From: Liolophura sinensis
Taxonomy: Eukaryota > Mollusca > Polyplacophora > Chitonida > Chitonidae
Assembly (NCBI RefSeq): GCF_032854445.1
Contig: NW_027018066.1
Span: forward strand, 32,413-96,412
DNA length: 64,000 bases
Direction: 5' to 3'
Both the position numbers and the translations under genes were made by a program. The notes beneath the pieces were generated by a model. The model made no database searches. It saw only the letters and a list, made by a program, of their open reading frames with translations, and was not told the DNA's origin. The first letter of the stretch is position 1, and the number at the start of each line of letters is the position of its first letter. Below, one piece after another: positions 58,352-64,000 of the stretch.

Positions 58352-61300
58352 AAGACAATTGCTGAGTGAGTGAAATGGGCTTAGCCCAAAGATTTGACGT
58401 CTTCTGGGCTACCGAAGGGCACATAACTTATAGTCAAAAGTTGAATATAGTAATGACCAGTCGCGATGGTACATAGTACAGTGTAGCCGATTTCGATTAA
58501 CAAAAACACCAGGCAAAAATACAAAAGTGGAAAAACCGTTCTAGTGCTGCTGGTAAGAGGCTAATCCGACGTATTTTGTGACGAGAAATACAATGGTGCA
58601 AATCGCGTTGCTCTCCGACCAATACTTTTGGCTGTAGCCACAATTTAATGATAATTGATGTCATAGTCACGTGCCCAGCAGCGGATCTTAATCCATGGAA
58701 ACCAGGGAAATTTGCAATTTTTTAAACAGCTGCCGATGCCCGGCCCAATTCCGCATCTTTTGGCACCTTATTGATGTGGGTCAGTGTTCAAGTGTACTTT
58801 TTACAGCAGACTGTATCAAGTAGCCTACCTTGTGATTTTTATGTACAAATGGTTTGGTTTTTCTACACGTAGATAAAGACATTGAGATTGTCTTCGACTT
58901 AGAAGTAAGACAATTGCTGGGTGAGTTAAATAGGCTTAGCCCAAAGATTTGACGTCTTCTGGGCTACCGAAGGGCACATAACTTATAGTCAAAACTTGAA
59001 TATAGTAATGACTAGTCGCCATGGAACATATTACAGTGTATCCGATTTCAAATTAACAAAAAGACCAGGCAAAAATGCAAAAGTGGAAAAACTGTTCCAG
59101 TGCGGCTGGTAAGAGGCTAATCCGACGTATTTTCTGACGAGAAATCGAATGGTGCAAACCGCGTTGCTCTCCGACCATTACTTTTGGCTGTAGCCACAAT
59201 TAAATGATCATTGATGTCATAGTCACGTGCCCAGCAACGGCTCTTACTCCATGGAAACCAGGGAAATTTGCAATTTTTTAACAGCTGCCGATGCCTGGCC
59301 CAATTCCGCATCTTTTAGAACCTTATAGATGTGGGTCAGTGATCAGTTGTACTTTTTACAGCAGACTGTATCTAGTACATTGTGTCTTTTATGTACAAAT
59401 GGTGTGGTTTTTCTACACGTAGATAAAGACATTGAGATTGTCTTGGACTTAGAATAAGGCAATTGCTGAGTGAGTTAAATGGGCTTAGCCCAAAGATTTG
59501 ACGTCTTCTGGGCTACCGAAGGGCACATAACTTATAGTCAAAAGTTGAATATAGTAATGACCAGTCGCGATGGTACATAGTACAGTGTATCCGATTTCAA
59601 TTAACAAAAAGACCAGGCAAAAATGCAAAAGTGGAAAAACCGTTCCAGTCCTGCTGGTAAGAGGCTAATCCGACGTATTTTGTGACGAGAAATCCAATGG
59701 TGCATATCGCGTTGCTGTCCGACCAATACTTTTGGCTGTAGCCAGAATTGAATGATCATTGATGTCATAGTCACGTGCCTAACAACGGCTCTTACTCCAT
59801 GGAAACCAGGCAAATTTGCAATTTCTTAAACAGCTGCCGATGCCTGGCCCAATTCCGCATCTTTTGGCACCTTATTGATGTGGGTCAGTGTTTAAGTGTA
59901 CTTTTTACAGCAGACTGTATCAAGTACCTTGTGATTTTTATGTACAAATGGTGTGGTTTTTCTACACGTAGATAAAGACATTGAGATTGTCTTCGACTTA
60001 GAAGTAAGACAATTGCTGGGTGAGTTAAATAGGTTTAGCCCAAAGATTTGACGTCTTCTGGGCTACCGAAGGGCACATAACTTATAGTCAAAAGTTAAAT
60101 ATAGTAATGGCCAGTCGCGATGGTACATAGTACAGTGTAGCCGATTTCAAATAAGAAAAAGACCAGGCAAAAATGCAAAAGTGGAAAGACCTTTCCAGTG
60201 CTGCTGGTAAGAGGCTTATCCGACGTATTTTGTGACGAGATATCGAATGGTGCAAACCGCGTTGCTCTCCGACCATTACTTTTGGCTGTAGCGACAATTG
60301 AATGATCATTGATGTCATAGTCACGTGCCCAGCAACGGCTCTTACTCCATGGAAACCAGGAAAATTTGCAATTTTTTAAACAGCTGCCGATGCCTGGCCC
60401 AATTCCGCATCTTTTGACACCTTATTAATGTGGGTCAGTGTTAAAGTGTACTTTTTACAGCAGGACTGTATCTAGTACATTGTGATTTTTATGTACAAAT
60501 GGTGTGGTTTTTCTACACGTAGATAAAGACATTGAGATTGTCTTGGACTTAGAAGTAAGACAATTGCTGGGTGAGTTAAATACGCTTTGCCCAAAGATTT
60601 GACGTCTTCTGGGCTACCGAAGGGCACATAACTTATAGTCAAAAGTTGAATATAGTAATGACCAGTCGCGATGGTACATAGTACAGTGTAGCCGATTTCA
60701 ATTAACAAAAAGACCAGGCAAAAATGCAAAAGTGGAAATACCGTTCCAGTGTTGCTGGTAAAAGGCTAATCCGACGTATTTTGTGACGAGAAATTGAATG
60801 GTGCAAACCGCGTTGCTCTCCGACCATTACTTTTGGCTGTAGCCACAATTGAATGATCATTGATGTCATAATCACGTGCCCAGCAACGGCTCTTACTCCA
60901 TGGAAACCAGGGAAATTTGCAATTTTTTAAACAGCTGCCGATGCCTGGCCCAATTCCGCATCTTTTAGAACCTTACAGATGTGGGTCAGTGATCAGTTGT
61001 ACCTTTTACAGCAGACTGTATCTAGTACATTGTGTTTTTTATGTAGGAATGGTGTGGTTTTTCTACACGTAGATAAAGACATTGAGATTGTCTTGGACTT
61101 AGAAGTAAGGCAATTGCTGAGTGAGTTAAATGGGCTTAGCCCAAAGATTTGACGTCTTCTGGGCTACCGAAGGGCACATAACTTATAGTCAAAAGTTGAA
61201 TATAGTAATGACCAGTCGCGATGGTACATAGTACAGTGTAGCCGATTTCAATTAACAAAAAGACCAGGTAAAAATGCAAAAGTGGAAAAACCGTTCCAGT

Positions 61301-61657
61301 TCTGCTAGTAAGAGGCTAATCCGACGTATTTTTGTGACGAGAAATCCAATGGTGCAAATCGCGTTGCTCTCCGACCAATACTTTTGGCTGTAGCGACAAT
61401 TGAATGATCATTCATGTCATAGTCACGTGCCCAACAACGGCTCTTACTCCATGGAAACCAGGGAAATTTGCAATTTTTTAAACAGCTGCTGATGCCTGGC
61501 CCAATTCCGCATCTTTTAGAACCTTATAGATGTGGGTCAGTGTTTAAGTGTACTTTTTACAGCAGACTGTATCAAGTACCTAGTGTTTTTTATGTACAAA
61601 TGGTGTGGTTTTTCTACACGTAGATAAAGACATTGAGATTGTCTTGGACTTAGAAGT
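58352..61657. repeat. Mosaic segment: S3 copy followed by S2 copy
   Basis: Monomers start at 58352, 58907, 59456, 60006, 60557 and 61107. The first three follow 50652-52304, and the next three follow 49002-50651, so the source order is reversed as blocks while each block keeps its orientation. The join falls within the monomer at 60006: its left end (AAATAGGTTTAGCCC, AAAGTTAAATATAG, ATGGCC) fits both 49002 and 52305, then AAATAAGAAAAAGACC is specific to 49002. The left half of 60557 matches 57802 rather than 49552. Confidence 0.83.
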
Positions 61658-63858
61658 AAGACAATTGCTGAGTGAGTTAAATGGGCTTAGCCCAAAGATT
61701 TGACGTCTTCTGGGCTACCGAAGGGCACATAACTTATAGTCAAAAGTTGAATATAGTAATGACCAGTCGCGATGGTACATAGTACAGTGTAGCCGATTTC
61801 AATTAACAAAAAGACCAGGCAAAAATGCAAAAGTGGAAAAACCGTTCCAGTGCTGCTGGTAAGAGGCTAATCCGACGTATTTTATGACGAGATATCGAAT
61901 GGTGCAAATCGCGTTGCTCTCCGACCAATACTTTTGGCTGTAGCGACAATTGAATGATCATTGATGTCATAGTCACGTGCCCAGCAACGGCTCTTACTCC
62001 ATTGAAACCAGGAAAATTTGCAATTTTTTAACAGCTGCCGATGCCTGGCCCAATTCCACATCTTTTAGAACCTTATAGATGTGGGTCAGTGATCAGTTGT
62101 ACTTTTTACAGCAGACTGTATCTAGTACATTGTGTTTTATATGTACAAATGGTGTGGTTTTTTCTACACGTAGATAAAGACATTGAGATTGTCCTTGGAC
62201 TTAGAAGTAAGACAATTGCTCAGTTAGTTAAATGGGCTTAGCCCAAAGATTTGACGTCTTCTGGGCTACCGAAGGGCACATAACTTATAGTCAAAACTTG
62301 AATATAGTAATGACCAGTCGCAATGGTACATAGTACATTGTAGCCGACTTCAATTAACAAAAAGACCAGGCAAAAATGCAAAAGTGGAAAAACTGTTCCA
62401 GTGCTGCTGGTAAGAGGCTAATCCGACGTATTTTGTGACGAGAAATCCAATGGTGCAAACCGCGTTGCTCTCCGACCAATACTTTTGGCTGTAGCCACAA
62501 TTGAATAATCATTCATGTCATAATCACGTGCCCAGCAACGGCTCTTAATATATGGAAACCAGGGAAATTTGCAATTTTTTAACAGCTGCCGATGCCTGGC
62601 CCAATTCCGCATCTTTTAGAACCTTATAGATGTGGGTCAGTGATCAGTTGTACTTTTTACAGCAGACTGTATTAAGTACCTTGTGCTTTTTATGTACAAA
62701 TGGTGTGGTTTTTCTACACGTAGATAAAGACATTGAGATTGTCTTGGACTTAGAAGTAAGACAATTGCTCAGTTAGTTAAATGGGCTTAGCCCAAAGATT
62801 TGACGCCTTCAGGGCTACCGAAGGGCACATAACTTATAGTCAAAAGTTGAATATAGTAATGACCAGTCGCGATGGTACATAGTACAGTGTAGCCGATTTC
62901 AATTAACAAAAAGACCAGGCAAAAATGCAAAAGTGGAAAAACCGTTCCAGTGCTGCTGGTAAGAGGCTAATCCGACGGTTTTTTTAACGAAAAATCGAAT
63001 GCTGCAAATCCCGTTGCTCTCCGACCAATACTTTTGGCTGTAGCGACAATTGAATGATCATTGATGTCATAATCACGTGCCCAACAACGGCTCTTACTCC
63101 ATGGAAACCATCGAAATATGCAATTTTTTAAACAGCTGCCGATGCCTGGCCCAGTTCCGCATCTTTTAGAACTTTATAGATGTGGGTCAGTGATCAGTTG
63201 TACTTTTTACAGCAGACTGTATCTAGTACATTGTGTTTTTTATGTAGGAATGGTGTGGTTTTTCTACACGTAGATAAAGACATTGAGATTGTCTTGGACT
63301 TAGAAGTAAGACAATTGCTGAGTGAGTTAAATGGGCTTTAGCCCAAAGATTTGACGTCTTCTGGGCTACCGAAGGGCACATAACTTATATTCAAAAGTTG
63401 AATATAGTAATGACCAGTCGCGATGGTACATAGTACAGTGTAGCCGATTTCAATTAACAAAAGGACAGGCAAAAATGCAAAAGTGGAAAAACCGTTCCAG
63501 TGCTGCTGGTAAGAGGCTAATCCGACGTATTTTGTGGACGAGATATCGAATGGAGCAAATCGCGTTGCTCTCCGACCAATACTTTTAACCGTAGCCACAA
63601 TTGAATGATCATTGATGTCATAGTCACGTGCCCAGCAACGGCTCTTACTCCCATGGAAACCAGGGAAATTTGCAATTTTTTAAACAGCTGCCGATGCCTG
63701 GCCCAATTCCGCATCTTTTAGAACCTATAGATGTGGGTCAGTGTTCAAGTGTACTTTTTACAGCAGATTGTATCAAGTACCTTGTGTTTTTTATGTACAA
63801 ATGGTGTGGTTTTTCTACACGTAGATAAAGACATTGAGATTGTCTTGGATTTAGAAGT
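61658..63858. repeat. Mosaic segment: S4 copy followed by S1-type copy
   Basis: Monomers start at 61658, 62209, 62758 and 63308. The first two match 53404-54501. The third starts like 54502 (CAGTTAGTTAAATGG, GACGCCTTCAGG), then switches before about 62970 to the 56153 type (CGGTTTTTTTAACG, CCCAGTTCCGC, GAACTTTATAG). The fourth matches 56702. Single-base indels not seen in partners occur near 62160, 62192, 63327, 63461, 63536, 63650 and 63724. Confidence 0.83.
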
Positions 63859-64000
63859 AAGACAATTGCTGAGTGAGTTAAATGGGCTTAGCCCAAAGAT
63901 TTGACGTCTTCTGGGCTACCGAAGGGCACATAACTTATAGTCAAAAGTTGAATATAGTAATGACCAGTCGGAATGTACATAGTACAGTGTAGCCGATTCA
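63859..64000. repeat. Partial monomer at the window edge
   Basis: The first 142 bp of a further monomer, cut by the window end. It opens CTGAGTGAGTTAAATGGG like 57252, continuing the order seen at 56702-57252. A base is missing near 63974 (GGAATGTAC) and near 63997 (CCGATTCA). The array presumably continues beyond the window. Confidence 0.95.

Larger units (their letters stand above)
1..64000. repeat. Satellite array, ~550-bp monomer, head-to-tail, fills the window
   Basis: A monomer of about 550 bp repeats without interruption in one orientation: 116 complete copies and one partial. Adjacent anchors (AAGACAATTG and close variants) lie 548-556 bp apart, except one 529-bp copy. The mean from anchor positions is about 550.5 bp. 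Length classes have simple causes: an extra A in CAA(A)TTAAC gives 551 instead of 550, loss of an A before CAGCTGCC gives 549, a longer T tract before ACAGCAG gives 554-556, and a 5-bp GCCTA insertion gives 553-555. Monomer length is not a multiple of three and varies, so no frame persists between copies. I found no mobile element, gene, RNA gene, promoter or unique spacer. Multi-level tandem order of this kind is typical of eukaryotic centromeric or heterochromatic satellites; the location is inference. I do not recognise the family. Confidence 0.98.

Noticed and set aside
1-64000. CRISPR array
   Set aside because: The repeat unit is about 550 bp with no unique spacers between short repeats.
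1-64000. Tandem gene family such as rDNA, 5S, histone or snRNA repeats
   Set aside because: I recognise no conserved RNA gene or coding region in the monomer, and all parts drift.
1-64000. Telomeric repeats, LTRs, terminal inverted repeats or inverted monomers
   Set aside because: None seen; every monomer reads in the same direction and joins the next at the same phase.

Overview
The window is wall-to-wall tandem satellite DNA. One monomer of about 550 bp repeats head-to-tail, always in the same orientation. Using the short anchor AAGACAATTG that opens the window, I counted 116 complete monomers (1-63858) plus a 142-bp partial copy (63859-64000). Most monomers are 549-551 bp. The first is about 42% G+C and has about 18 CpG sites (hand counts). 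I see no gene, RNA gene, transposon, CRISPR array or unique-sequence interruption. Every open frame is a short frame of the repeat itself. An array of this length, monomer size and nested order points to a eukaryote, most likely a centromeric, pericentromeric or other heterochromatic array. The sequence alone does not identify the species.

Layout. (1) 1-4403: nine-tenths of a loosely dimeric stretch (period about 1101 bp) running into mixed monomers. (2) 4404-12120: a five-monomer higher-order repeat (HOR-A, period 2756 bp), two full copies and a broken third. (3) 12121-14326: mixed monomers reused about 16.5 kb downstream. (4) 14327-27548: a six-monomer higher-order repeat (HOR-B, about 3305 bp) in four copies, with a superimposed twelve-monomer period of exactly 6610 bp. 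(5) 27549-33058: shuffled pieces of the preceding blocks. (6) 33059-36344: a three-monomer repeat in two copies, one with a 22-bp deletion. (7) 36345-46248: diverged monomers with little long order apart from a tetramer-spaced pair. (8) 46249-64000: a mosaic in which the right-hand 18 kb is largely assembled from segments also found 12-20 monomers to the left, with hybrid monomers marking the joins.

There are no genes to work together. The interest lies in how the array evolves: recent amplification of higher-order units on the left, an older or differently homogenised domain on the right, a two-state variable box that switches between monomers, conserved dyad symmetries in each monomer, and two clusters of single-base indels that may be consensus errors rather than biology.
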